Notes: a model not told the origin generated them from the letters alone. A DNA stretch of 64,000 nucleotides from M30B80 sp965656935 (GCA_965656935.1 CBFHMG010000001.1:1-64000); one strand, 5' to 3'; shown: positions 8,320 to 16,571, counted from the stretch's first letter. Numbers and translations: made by a program.

Positions 8320-8936
8320 TGCCGCGCCTCTCTGCTGAAACGCCTTTCATCCACCCTGACTGCGAAATCACCGAAAGCCAGTTCGGCGCTTATGTTGAGA
8401 TCGGCAAGGGCAGCCGTGTGGCCTATTCCACGCTTGGCGATTACAGCTATTGCGACCGCTATGCCGATATCGCCAATGCCCAGATCGGCAAATTCGCCAA
8501 TATCGCCGCATTCAGCCGGATCGGGGCCACGGACCACCCGCTGCATACCGCCGCCTGTCATCATTTCCTCTATCGCTCGGCCGATTACTGGGATGATACC
8601 GAGCGCGACGAGGCCTTTTTCGAGCACCGCCAATCCCGCATCGCCCATATCGGCCATGACACATGGATCGGGGCAGGTGCGATGATCAAACCCGAGGTGG
8701 TTTTGGGCGATGGCGCGGTTGTGGCCTCAGGGGCTGTGGTGACCAAGGATGTCGATCCCTACACCATCGTCGCGGGCATGCCCGCCAAACCGTTGCGGCT
8801 GCGCCAACCCCGCGAGATCGCGGATCGCTTGATTGCATTGGCATGGTGGGATTGGCCGCATGACGCATTGCGCGCCGCGCTGGAAGATTTCCGTGCGCTG
8901 GAGGCCGAGGCGTTTTTGGAAAAATACGAAGGCTGA
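8319..8936 (+). CDS. Phosphonate-operon hexapeptide-repeat acyltransferase
   Basis: A 205-residue left-handed beta-helix protein. Hexapeptide repeats [LIV]-G-x4 are visible from about residue 20 (FGAYVEIGKGSRVAY) to 70 and again at about 110-150 (HIGHDTWIGAGAMIKPEVVLGDGAVVASGAVVTKDV). The family end signature VAGMPAKPLR follows. A loop containing DHPLHT and a SADYWDD region is typical of the subfamily found with C-P lyase genes (phosphonate metabolism transferase). It probably acylates an aminoalkylphosphonate or another small amine, as PhnO does through a different fold. The ATG at 8319 overlaps the phnE2 stop. Confidence 0.85.
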   Translation: MPRLSAETPFIHPDCEITESQFGAYVEIGKGSRVAYSTLGDYSYCDRYADIANAQIGKFANIAAFSRIGATDHPLHTAACHHFLYRSADYWDDTERDEAFFEHRQSRIAHIGHDTWIGAGAMIKPEVVLGDGAVVASGAVVTKDVDPYTIVAGMPAKPLRLRQPREIADRLIALAWWDWPHDALRAALEDFRALEAEAFLEKYEG

Positions 8937-8937
8937 C

Positions 8938-9258
8938 ATGCTGAAAGAGCTGCAAGCCCGTTTCGATAAGGCCTCGCTGAGCTATTGCGATATCCACGGG
9001 TTGGAGCGTGATCGCGATTGGGTCATGCTGAAGCTTCTCGAAGAGATCGGCGAGCTGACGCAGGTTTGGAATATCAAAACCGGACGCGGCAGGGATAAGG
9101 GCCTCTCGGAGCAGGATTTGCAGACGGCGATGAGCGATGAAATTGCTGATGCCTTGGGCATGCTTTTGATTTTGGCCGATATGCATGGGCTTGACCTGAC
9201 CGACGCAATCCAGCGCAAATGGCGCTTTGATGCCTCTGACCTGACCTCTCAGCGCTGA
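8938..9258 (+). CDS. MazG-like nucleotide pyrophosphohydrolase
   Basis: A 106-residue all-alpha NTP-PPase domain protein with the metal-binding motif LLEEIGELTQ (about residues 31-40) and the second acidic motif DEIADALGMLL (about 72-82), together giving the ExxE...ExxD arrangement that binds Mg2+. Members hydrolyse (d)NTPs or related diphosphate esters to the monophosphate plus pyrophosphate. It begins one base after the stop of the hexapeptide transferase, so it is part of the phnC operon. In that context it might act on triphosphorylated ribose intermediates or clean up nucleotide by-products of the C-P lyase pathway; this is inference. Confidence 0.8.
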   Translation: MLKELQARFDKASLSYCDIHGLERDRDWVMLKLLEEIGELTQVWNIKTGRGRDKGLSEQDLQTAMSDEIADALGMLLILADMHGLDLTDAIQRKWRFDASDLTSQR

Positions 9259-9600
9259 ATGCTGTCAGAGCTCGCGCCAAGCAGCGGTGCTCGAAATCGG
9301 GATGCATGAGGCGACAAAATTACTGTGGTATTCGGAACAATCGACTGCATACTTCAAAAGCTCTGCATCCCCTTCCAAAACAAACCCCTTCGCCGAAGCT
9401 GAAGCTTGATTTTGAGGCAAGGTCCAAAAAATTCATTATAAATTGCAGTGACCTAGCCGAATCTCTTGATTGACTACAATCGGTTTGGAAGACTGTTTTT
9501 AGTTGGGGGTAAAACGCAGCTTGTCGGACGCAAGTCGGCACCTGTGCCCCCGATTACGCATGGCTTTTTAACAAACACTATTTATGACCAAGGGAAAATT
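9259..9600. other. Spacer between the MazG-like gene and carbonic anhydrase
   Basis: About 340 bases of moderately AT-rich DNA with no gene that can be supported. Short overlapping frames on both strands have no domain and no ribosome binding site. The last 60 bases probably hold the promoter of the carbonic anhydrase gene. No strong hairpin marks the end of the phnC operon. Confidence 0.5.
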
Positions 9601-10308
9601 ATGGGTATTTCTAGACGCGACTTCTTTTATGGAACCGCTGCAAGCACGGCGCTGGTTCTTTCAACATCCGGCGCGAAGGCAAATACATGTGTGATGCCAA
9701 CGCAAGAGCGGCAAGCTGCGCTGACACCACAAGGTGTGGTTGATGAATTGTTGGCGGGCAACCAACGCTTCGTGTCCGGCAATATGGTCAATTGCGACCT
9801 AAATGCGCAAGTATTGCAGACCTCGGAAGGGCAGTATCCAATTGCCGCTGTTGTTGGATGTATCGACAGCCGCGTGCCGCCAGAAATGGTCTTCGATCAG
9901 CATATCGGTGATATCTTCAGCGCGCGCGTTGCTGGCAATTTCGTCAATACCGATATTCTGGGCAGCCTTGAATTTGCCTGCCGTGTGGCGGGCTCCAAGG
10001 CAATCGTGGTTCTGGGCCATAGCTCATGTGGTGCTGTCAAAGGGGCCATTGACCAAGTCGAGCTTGGCAACCTGACCGCCATGTTGGAGCGCATCGAACC
10101 CGCGATCGAGGCCGCTGGCCCGACGGATATGCGCAGCTCGAGCAACACCGAGTTTGTGCAGCGCGTGGCAGATGCCAATGTATCCCTGACCGTGGATGCC
10201 ATTATGGAGCAAAGCGAAGTTCTCGCAGGCATGGTCGAAGCAGGCGAGCTGGTGATTGTTGGCGCGATGCATGATGTTGCGACAGGGCAGATCAGCTTGA
10301 TCGGCTAA
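9601..10308 (+). CDS. Exported beta-class carbonic anhydrase
   Basis: A 235-residue protein that interconverts CO2 and bicarbonate at a zinc site. The ligands are all present in the beta-class pattern: Cys87 and Asp89/Arg91 in GCIDSR, and His140 and Cys143 in GHSSCGAVKGA. The N-terminus MGISRRDFFYGTAAS followed by a hydrophobic stretch and AKA is a twin-arginine (Tat) signal, so the folded zinc enzyme should act in the periplasm. The start at 9601 is set by this signal and an AGGGAAAATT ribosome binding site. It stands alone, with its own terminator, between the phn and ars blocks. Periplasmic beta enzymes are less common than cytoplasmic ones. Confidence 0.92.
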   Translation: MGISRRDFFYGTAASTALVLSTSGAKANTCVMPTQERQAALTPQGVVDELLAGNQRFVSGNMVNCDLNAQVLQTSEGQYPIAAVVGCIDSRVPPEMVFDQHIGDIFSARVAGNFVNTDILGSLEFACRVAGSKAIVVLGHSSCGAVKGAIDQVELGNLTAMLERIEPAIEAAGPTDMRSSSNTEFVQRVADANVSLTVDAIMEQSEVLAGMVEAGELVIVGAMHDVATGQISLIG

Positions 10309-10335
10309 GCCAAATCGTGATTGCACTGAAATGCG

Positions 10336-10364
10336 AAGGCGAAACGCAGATTGCGTTTCGCCTT
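10336..10364 (+). terminator. Rho-independent terminator after carbonic anhydrase
   Basis: A perfect 13-bp stem AAGGCGAAACGCA / TGCGTTTCGCCTT with a three-base loop, followed by TTGCTTTCT, 27 bases after the carbonic anhydrase stop. It also separates this gene from the converging arsJ gene. Confidence 0.85.
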
Positions 10365-10467
10365 TTGCTTTCTCATCTTCCACAAGCAGCGGTTGCACAA
10401 ATGATCCCAAGCTTCGGTCATTCGATACGCGGTCACGCGCGCGGATTGAACAAACCGTTTGTCAGGC

Positions 10468-11730
10468 TCAGCCCTCTTGCGGGCGCAGGAAACCAACCGT
10501 GATAGCCGAGGCCCCGACCATAGCTGCCGCGACCCCCAACATCAGGGGCAAGCCCCCCGCTTGATAGGTCAATCCCGAAAGCAGCGTTCCCGCCAGACGC
10601 CCCGCCGCATTGGCCATATAGTAAAATCCCACATCCATCGTCACCCGTTCTGCCTTGGTGAAGGACAAGATCAGATAAGAATGAAGCGATGAGTTCACCG
10701 CGAAGATCGCGCCAAATCCAAGCAGGCCCAGAACCAATGTCACGGTCAGCCACATCTGCGGCCCGCCAGCCGCAATCGCCGCCACGGTCAAAACCACGGG
10801 CACGATTGCTAGAACCCAGCCCCAGACACGCGCCGCGCCAATCAACTCGGCCTCGCTGCGCGCCTTGGCCCGCAAGATGCGCGGCGCATTGGCTTGCACC
10901 ATGCCATAAAGGATCACCCAAAGCGCCATGAAGCTGCCAATCATGAAAAAGGCCGCACGATTGCTCTCAGCCGTGCCATCCGAAAGGACGGCGTAGAAAT
11001 AGATCGGGATGCCCACCACGAACCAGACATCGCGCGCGCCAAACAGGAAGACACGGGCGGCACTGAGCCAGTTCACATTGGGCGATTTCGAAAACACTTC
11101 CGAGAATTTCGCGCCTTTGCGCCCTTTGGGCAGGCCCGATGGCATGAAGATCAGAACCGCCAGAAAAATGACCGCAAGGATCGCCGCCATCCCCAAAACC
11201 GCCCAGACAAAGCCGAAGCTGGCCAGCAAAACGGCCCCCAACAAAAAGCCAGCACCTTTCACCATATTCTTGGAGCCCGTCAAAATCGCCACCCAACGGA
11301 ACAGCGCGCCGTCCTGAGACGGGGCCAGCAATTTGACCGCAGATTTGGAGGACATCTTGGCAAGATCCTTGGCCACCCCGCTTGCGCCTTGCACCAGCAT
11401 CACAAAAATGACCGATGCGCCGATCGTCCAGGCAGGATCAAGCTGCGCCAAGGCCAGCAGCGCAAGAACCTGAAGCCCCAGCCCCACATAAAGCGTTGAG
11501 GTCAGGCCAAAACGCGCCGCGATCCAGCCCGCGCAAAGGTTGGTGATGACGCCCGCGATTTCGTAAAGGACAAACAGATAGGCCAGTTGCACAGGCGAAA
11601 ACCCCAGCAAATGGAACTGCAACAGCACCAGCATGCGCAGGGCCCCATCGCTGAGCATGAAGGCCCAATAGGCCGCCGTCACCGCAATATAGGCCGACAG
11701 GCCTTCGGGCCGTTCAGATACGTCGCTCAC
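10468..11730 (-). CDS. arsJ: Organoarsenical efflux MFS transporter ArsJ
   Basis: A 420-residue major facilitator protein with about 12 membrane helices, closely resembling ArsJ. Characteristic stretches are TAAYWAFMLSDGALRMLVLL, the loop GVAKDLAKMSSKSAVK, WVAILTGSKNMVKGAGFLLG and FYYMANAAGRL. ArsJ exports 1-arseno-3-phosphoglycerate, the unstable product made when glyceraldehyde-3-phosphate dehydrogenase uses arsenate in place of phosphate. That product hydrolyses outside the cell, giving net arsenate efflux. The gene overlaps the adjacent GAPDH gene by four bases, which is the diagnostic arsJ context. It is the last gene of the arsenic operon. Confidence 0.93.
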   Translation of the reverse strand: MSDVSERPEGLSAYIAVTAAYWAFMLSDGALRMLVLLQFHLLGFSPVQLAYLFVLYEIAGVITNLCAGWIAARFGLTSTLYVGLGLQVLALLALAQLDPAWTIGASVIFVMLVQGASGVAKDLAKMSSKSAVKLLAPSQDGALFRWVAILTGSKNMVKGAGFLLGAVLLASFGFVWAVLGMAAILAVIFLAVLIFMPSGLPKGRKGAKFSEVFSKSPNVNWLSAARVFLFGARDVWFVVGIPIYFYAVLSDGTAESNRAAFFMIGSFMALWVILYGMVQANAPRILRAKARSEAELIGAARVWGWVLAIVPVVLTVAAIAAGGPQMWLTVTLVLGLLGFGAIFAVNSSLHSYLILSFTKAERVTMDVGFYYMANAAGRLAGTLLSGLTYQAGGLPLMLGVAAAMVGASAITVGFLRPQEG

Positions 11731-12725
11731 AAGCTGTCCCCAACCATGCAGGCCACATCAACCAAACGATGCGCATAGCCCATCTCATTGTCATACCAGG
11801 CATAAATCTTCACCTGCGTGCCATTGATCACCATGGTCGACGGCGCATCGATGATGCTTGATCGCTCGTCATTGGTGTAATCGGTAGAAACAAGCGGGCG
11901 CTCTTCATAGCCCAGAATGCCCTGCAAAGCCCCTTCCGAGCCCGCTTTGAACAGCGCGTTGACTTCCTCGGCGGTGGTGTCCCGCTCCACCTCGAAAACG
12001 CAATCGGTCAGCGAGGCATTGAGCAGCGGCACACGCACCGCATGCCCGTTCAGGCGGCCCTTCAATTCAGGGTAGATCAGCGTGATCGCGGTGGCGCTTC
12101 CCGTGGTGGTCGGGATCAGCGAATTCAGGGCCGAGCGCGCGCGGCGCAGGTCTTTGGCGGGACGGTCCACAATGGTTTGGGTATTGGTCACGTCATGGAT
12201 CGTGGTGATGGAGCCATGCTTGATCCCCAGATTTTCATGGATCACCTTGACCACGGGGGCCAGACAATTGGTGGTGCAGCTGGCCGCTGTCACGATGTTG
12301 TGGCGGCTTGGGTCATAGATGTCATCATTGACGCCAAAGACGATATTGGCAGCATCGCCATCCTTGACGGGGGCCGAGACAACCACCTTCTTCACGCCTG
12401 CCTCGAAATAGGGGGCGATCTTGGCTTCGGTTTTGAACACGCCCGTGCAATCGATCACCACATCCACGCCGTCCAAAGGCAGCTCGGCAATATCGCGGGT
12501 GCCGATGAATGGCAGGCGGGTGCCGTCGATTGTTACGCTGTCGTTGTCATAGGAAAAATCGGCATTCCAACGACCATGGACCGTGTCGAACTCCAGCAAA
12601 TGCGCATGCATTTCAGGGTCACCCACCGCGTCATTGATCCAAGCGATCTTGGCACCCCGCGCCAGCAGGGGTTTGAGGGCCAGCTTGCCAATGCGGCCAA
12701 GGCCATTCAGGGCGTAAACGGTCAT
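11727..12725 (-). CDS. gap: Arsenate-linked glyceraldehyde-3-phosphate dehydrogenase
   Basis: A 332-residue GAPDH. The Rossmann NAD motif is GLGRIG near residue 8 (instead of the usual GFGRIG). The catalytic cysteine is Cys150 in AASCTTNCLAP and the partner is His177 in TTIHDVT. The active-site loop PTTTGSATAI and the C-terminal WYDNEMGYAHRLVDV are present. Its position between ArsR-ArsC and ArsJ marks it as the dedicated enzyme that converts glyceraldehyde 3-phosphate plus arsenate to 1-arseno-3-phosphoglycerate for export by ArsJ. It may also serve central metabolism if no other copy exists. It overlaps its neighbours by four bases on both sides, so the three genes are translationally coupled. 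Confidence 0.92.
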   Translation of the reverse strand: MTVYALNGLGRIGKLALKPLLARGAKIAWINDAVGDPEMHAHLLEFDTVHGRWNADFSYDNDSVTIDGTRLPFIGTRDIAELPLDGVDVVIDCTGVFKTEAKIAPYFEAGVKKVVVSAPVKDGDAANIVFGVNDDIYDPSRHNIVTAASCTTNCLAPVVKVIHENLGIKHGSITTIHDVTNTQTIVDRPAKDLRRARSALNSLIPTTTGSATAITLIYPELKGRLNGHAVRVPLLNASLTDCVFEVERDTTAEEVNALFKAGSEGALQGILGYEERPLVSTDYTNDERSSIIDAPSTMVINGTQVKIYAWYDNEMGYAHRLVDVACMVGDSL

Positions 12726-13570
12726 TCAGTCAGTCCTTCGTTATTTAATTGGCCAATCTCATCGATGGCTTTTTGCAGGGAAATCCGGTCGAGCGAGGCA
12801 ATCGGCAAGGCGGTGAAGCCAATCATCCGGTTGCGCAACGCCCCATAGGTCTGCTGGAAGGCGAGGCTTTTCTCGGCATCGGTGCCGCTGACCTTTACAG
12901 GATCAGGCAGGCCCCAATGCGCGCTGATCGGTTGGCCATGCCATGCGGGGCAATCCTCATTGGCGGCCTGATCGCAGACGGTGAAGACAAAATCGAAATC
13001 AGGTGCATCATCCGTTTGAAACTCAGCAACATTCTTGGAGCGCAGAACCCCCACATCATGGCCCTTCTGCTCAAGCACCTCCAGCGCGAAGGGGTTCAAT
13101 TCCGAGCGCGGCTTGGTGCCCGCCGAATAGGCAACGAAGCGGTCCCCCGCGAGGTCGCTGAGAATGGACTCCGCGAAGATCGAGCGCGCGGAATTCCCTG
13201 TGCAGATGAATAGGACATTGTATTTACGGTCAGTCATTGGAGTATCTCCGATGGATGAGGGATAGGCCGTTGGAGCGCAAATCTCGGGGCGCCCCCTGCA
13301 ACAGTCATTTAAAAGATAGTCGAGCGTTTCGCGGGCGGCCTCCATATCAATGGCGTAGCGCAAAGAGGTTCCCACCCGTTCTTGGGTGATCAGACCCGCC
13401 TGCTTCAAAGCATTTACATAGGTCGAAAGTGTATTGGGTTTGAGCCCCAGCGCCTGCGCCAGTTCAGTGGCTGGCACACGATCGGGATAGCGCCGCATGA
13501 GCAGCCGAAACAGCGCAAGCCGTTGCGGATGACCAAGGGTCGAAAGGCGGTTGGGAATCACTATTTCCAT
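12722..13570 (-). CDS. arsC: ArsR-ArsC fusion: arsenic-responsive regulator plus arsenate reductase
   Basis: A 282-residue two-domain protein. Residues 1-100 form an ArsR-type winged helix (LSTLGHPQRLALFRLLM and LAQALGLKPNTLSTYVNALKQAGL) ending in a cysteine cluster C90-C91-x6-C98 that could sense As(III). Residues 112-275 form a low-molecular-weight phosphatase-type arsenate reductase with the P-loop C123-TGNSA-R129 and partner cysteines in FTVCDQAANEDCPAW. The fold reduces arsenate to arsenite through a disulfide cascade. An internal ATG at codon 112 could yield the reductase alone. The gene heads the arsC-gap-arsJ operon with a palindrome at its start. No arsenite pump gene is visible here. 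Confidence 0.88.
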   Translation of the reverse strand: MEIVIPNRLSTLGHPQRLALFRLLMRRYPDRVPATELAQALGLKPNTLSTYVNALKQAGLITQERVGTSLRYAIDMEAARETLDYLLNDCCRGRPEICAPTAYPSSIGDTPMTDRKYNVLFICTGNSARSIFAESILSDLAGDRFVAYSAGTKPRSELNPFALEVLEQKGHDVGVLRSKNVAEFQTDDAPDFDFVFTVCDQAANEDCPAWHGQPISAHWGLPDPVKVSGTDAEKSLAFQQTYGALRNRMIGFTALPIASLDRISLQKAIDEIGQLNNEGLTE

Positions 13571-13590
13571 AATTCACAAATATATGAATT
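13571..13590 (-). promoter_or_regulatory. ArsR-type operator immediately upstream of the ars operon
   Basis: AATTCA (13571-13576) and TGAATT (13585-13590) form an inverted repeat around an AT-rich 8-base centre, directly before the ATG of the ArsR-ArsC gene. The form ATTCA-N8-TGAAT resembles known ArsR/SmtB boxes. Autorepression relieved by arsenite is the expected mode; binding is inferred. Confidence 0.6.
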
Positions 13591-13661
13591 AGTGGCGCGC
13601 GATAAGTGAAGCTTTTGTAACAATGCGGCACAGCTGAAGGGCGGGACCCAAAAGCCGCCGC

Positions 13662-14381
13662 CTACCCCTCCAGCGTCAGTGTCACCCTATCCCCTGCGAA
13701 CCATGTGCGGCCATATTCAACGGGCAGGCCCGCCTCGCAGTGATTAACACTTGAGGAGCGCAGCAGCGGATCGCCCTCGCTCAGTTGAAGATGCAGCGCA
13801 TGGGTGGCCGTGGCGCGCACAGCCGTCAGGCGGGTTGAGGCGCGGGTGTAATCCTCGATGCCCGCGATGCTCAAGGCCTGCGTGACGCTGCTGGTTTCAC
13901 TCAAGGCGGCGGTGATCGTTGGGAATCTGAGGAGCGGAAACAAGCTCTCGAAAATTGCAATCGGCTGACCATCGGCCAAGGACAGCCCGTGATAGGAGCA
14001 AACAGGCGCGCCCGCCTCAATCTGCAGGGCCTGCGCCTCACCTGCGGTTGCGGCGCGTTCATCCAGCGCAAGCACCTGTTTTTCGGGCCTGCGCCCCGCG
14101 GCGATCAGATTTTCATGAAACCGCACGCGGCTGCCAATGGGATAATCGGTCGGCGTGGCCGCCACAAAAGCCCCCGCCCCGCGCCGCGTGCGCACCAGCC
14201 CCTCGCCGACCAAAGCCGAGATCCCATGGCGCACCGTATGGCGGTTGACGCCAAAGCGATCCGCCAATGCAGCCTCGGTCGGCAGCTTGTCACCAGGGCT
14301 ATAGCGCCCCTCGGCCAAGTCGCTGCGCAGGGCATTGGCGATGGCCTGCCAGATCGGGGTTTTGTCGGGGACGTCACGCAA
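13662..14381 (-). CDS. phnF: GntR-family phosphonate regulator PhnF
   Basis: A 239-residue GntR/HutC-type repressor. The N-terminal winged helix-turn-helix (about residues 10-75) has the usual PGDKLPTEAALADRFGVNRHTVRHGISALVGEGLV. A UTRA effector domain (about 90-235) follows, with the conserved ending PVEYGRTWFAGDRV. It is divergent from phnG across an 81-base gap, the classical place for PhnF, and probably controls the C-P lyase operon in response to a phosphonate pathway metabolite. Length and domain order are standard. Confidence 0.92.
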   Translation of the reverse strand: MRDVPDKTPIWQAIANALRSDLAEGRYSPGDKLPTEAALADRFGVNRHTVRHGISALVGEGLVRTRRGAGAFVAATPTDYPIGSRVRFHENLIAAGRRPEKQVLALDERAATAGEAQALQIEAGAPVCSYHGLSLADGQPIAIFESLFPLLRFPTITAALSETSSVTQALSIAGIEDYTRASTRLTAVRATATHALHLQLSEGDPLLRSSSVNHCEAGLPVEYGRTWFAGDRVTLTLEG

Positions 14382-14462
14382 AATTCACAAAACTCTTCTG
14401 TCACGAGGGCAGGGTTATGATAAGATATGTATAGTTGTATAGGAAAGAGACAAGTTGTCGAG
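14382..14462. promoter_or_regulatory. Divergent phnF/phnG promoter region
   Basis: The 81-base gap contains a single PhoB half-site CTGTCAC (14398-14404) without a good second half 11 bases on, and an AT-rich element GTATAGTTGTATAG (about 14425-14438) that resembles half-sites used by HutC-type GntR repressors. These make the region a plausible target for PhnF and possibly PhoB, but neither match is strong. Confidence 0.35.
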
Positions 14463-14918
14463 ATGAAAGACACTGTGAGCGAAAATAATCCTCGCAAAGC
14501 ATGGATGGGCCTGCTGGCCAAAGCGCCCGAGGGCCGTGTCGCCGCTTTGTTTGACGCTGAATTCCAGCGCCCCACCTTCACTTGGCTGCGCGCCCCCGAA
14601 ATCGGCAGCACAATGGTGCGCGCGCGCGCAGGTGGAACAGGTGCGCCCTTCAATCTGGGCGATATGACGATCACCCGCTGCGCCTTGACGCTGGACAGCG
14701 GCGAGGTCGGGCATAGCTATATCCAAGGCCGCCGCAAAGCCGATGCCGAGCTGGCCGCGCTGGTCGATGCGCTGATGCAGACCGCAATGGCCGATCAACT
14801 GCGCAAGGTCGTTCTGGACCCGCTGGAGGCCGAGATGACAACGGCCAAAGCCGCGCGCGCTGCCAAAGCTGCGGCGACCAAGGTCGATTTCTTCACCATG
14901 ACCCGAGGAGAAGACTGA
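14463..14918 (+). CDS. phnG: C-P lyase core subunit PhnG
   Basis: A 151-residue PhnG. With PhnH, PhnI and PhnJ it forms the core complex that transfers a phosphonate to the 1' position of ATP ribose with displacement of adenine. Family hallmarks are RKAWMGLLAKAP, the central GGTGAPFNLGDMTITRC and GHSYIQGRRKADAE. The start at 14463 is preceded by the frame's upstream ATG at 14427; the downstream one gives the usual length. It overlaps phnH by one base (TGATG). Confidence 0.93.
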   Translation: MKDTVSENNPRKAWMGLLAKAPEGRVAALFDAEFQRPTFTWLRAPEIGSTMVRARAGGTGAPFNLGDMTITRCALTLDSGEVGHSYIQGRRKADAELAALVDALMQTAMADQLRKVVLDPLEAEMTTAKAARAAKAAATKVDFFTMTRGED

Positions 14919-15481
14919 TGCAGGCCAATACTCTCTCGGGCGGCTTTGCCTATCCTGCCATCGGCTCGGCCCATGCCTTTCGCAGCGTGATGGAGGCCAT
15001 GGCCCGCCCCGGCAGCATTCACAGCATCGACGGGGCATCGCCCCCTGCCCCTTTATCGCCCGCCATGGGGGCCGTTTTGCTGACGCTTTGCGACACAGAA
15101 ACCCCCGTTTATCTGGCAGGCGAGATGGAATGTGACGCAGTGCGCGCATGGATTTCCTTCCATACAGGCGCGCCCTTGGTGGGGCCTGCGCATTGCATGT
15201 TCGCCATTGGCACATGGGAGGCACTGGCCCCCCTGTCGAGCTATCCGATTGGCACATCCGAATATCCCGACCGCTCGGCCACATTGATCGTGGAAAGCGC
15301 TGATCTAGACACGTCAGGCGCGCGATTGACAGGTCCAGGCATCAAGGATGAGGCGCAGCTTTCCCTGCCCGATCTTGCGGCCTTCCAGAGCAACCGCGCC
15401 CTTTTCCCGCTGGGGTTGGATTTCATTTTCACCTGTGGCGACCGCCTTGCGGCGCTGCCCCGCTCAACAAAGGTGTCGTGA
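14918..15481 (+). CDS. phnH: C-P lyase core subunit PhnH
   Basis: A 187-residue PhnH, a PLP-transferase-like fold without cofactor that dimerises inside the C-P lyase core. The N-terminal motif FRSVMEAMARPG is the family signature. The C-terminal FPLGLDFIFTCGDRLAALPRST also matches PhnH. Start and stop are tightly packed against phnG and phnI, so the three are co-translated. Confidence 0.93.
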   Translation: MQANTLSGGFAYPAIGSAHAFRSVMEAMARPGSIHSIDGASPPAPLSPAMGAVLLTLCDTETPVYLAGEMECDAVRAWISFHTGAPLVGPAHCMFAIGTWEALAPLSSYPIGTSEYPDRSATLIVESADLDTSGARLTGPGIKDEAQLSLPDLAAFQSNRALFPLGLDFIFTCGDRLAALPRSTKVS

Positions 15482-15482
15482 T

Positions 15483-16571
15483 ATGTATGTAGCCGTCAAA
15501 GGCGGAGAGCGCGCGATCGAGAACGCCCATGCGTGGCTGGCCGAAGAGCGCAGGGGCAATACCGATATCTCCGAGCTGAGCATCGCGCAAATCCGCGAAC
15601 AACTCAGCCTTGCCGTCAATCGCGTCATGGCCGAGGGGTCGCTTTTTGACCCTGATCTTGCAGCCCTTGCGATCAAACAGTCGCGCGGTGATCTGATCGA
15701 GGCGATCTTCCTGATCCGCGCCTATCGCACCACCCTGCCCCGTTTCGGTGCCTCGGAACCCGTCGATACGGGCAATATGGCTTGTGACAGACGCATCTCG
15801 GCCACGTTCAAGGATTTGCCCGGCGGTCAGGTTCTGGGACCGACCTTCGACTACACGCATCGTTTGCTGGATTTCAAACTCGCCGCCGAGGGCGAGGCCC
15901 CTGAGGCCCCCACCCGCATGTCCGAGCAGGGCCATGTGCCCCATGTGACCGAGTTCCTCAACCGCGAAGGGCTGATCGAAGAGGCCCCGCATGACGATAC
16001 TCCGCCCCCTGATCTGACGCGCGAGCCACTGGAAATGCCTGCTGAACGCGCGTTGCGCCTACAGGCTTTGGCCCGCGCGGATGAAGGCTTCACCCTTGGC
16101 CTCGCCTATTCCACGCAGCGCGGCTATGGACGCAATCATGCCTTTGTGGGCGAATTGCGGATCGGGGCGGTTCCCGTCGAGATGGATATCCCCGAATTGG
16201 GTTTTGCCGTCGAAATCGGCGAAGTGGTCCTGACCGAATGCGAAACCGTCAACCAGTTCACAGGCTCCAAAACCCAGCCCCCGCAATTTACCCGTGGCTA
16301 TGGGTTGGTCTTTGGCCAGACAGAGCGCAAGGCGATCTCGATGGCCTTGGTTGATCGCGCGCTGAGATGGGAAGAATTGGGCGAAGACAATGTCGGCGCG
16401 CCCGCGCAGGATGCGGAATTCGTGCTCTATCACGCCGATAATATTCAGGCGACGGGCTTCCTCGAACATATCAAACTTCCCCATTACGTCGATTTCCAGT
16501 CGGAGCTTGAACTGGTGCGCAAACTCCGCCGCGAGGCAGGCGCGCAACCCATGCAGGAGGCCGCAGAATGA
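15483..16571 (+). CDS. phnI: C-P lyase core subunit PhnI
   Basis: A 362-residue PhnI, the nucleosidase subunit that replaces adenine of ATP by the phosphonate. It starts MYVAVKGGERAIENAHAWL, the conserved family N-terminus. Other hallmarks are LPRFGASEPVDTGNM, AYSTQRGYGRNHAFVGELR and YHADNIQATGFLEHIKLPHY, the last being part of the metal-binding region. The ATG at 15483 lies one base after the phnH stop. The end overlaps the following HAD gene by four bases (ATGA). A roughly 25-residue acidic linker (EEAPHDDTPPPD) near the middle is a common variable region. Confidence 0.95.
   Translation: MYVAVKGGERAIENAHAWLAEERRGNTDISELSIAQIREQLSLAVNRVMAEGSLFDPDLAALAIKQSRGDLIEAIFLIRAYRTTLPRFGASEPVDTGNMACDRRISATFKDLPGGQVLGPTFDYTHRLLDFKLAAEGEAPEAPTRMSEQGHVPHVTEFLNREGLIEEAPHDDTPPPDLTREPLEMPAERALRLQALARADEGFTLGLAYSTQRGYGRNHAFVGELRIGAVPVEMDIPELGFAVEIGEVVLTECETVNQFTGSKTQPPQFTRGYGLVFGQTERKAISMALVDRALRWEELGEDNVGAPAQDAEFVLYHADNIQATGFLEHIKLPHYVDFQSELELVRKLRREAGAQPMQEAAE

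Noticed and set aside
14425..14438. Firm PhnF operator call
   Set aside because: The AT-rich element is a direct rather than a clean inverted repeat, so it is only mentioned as a possibility.
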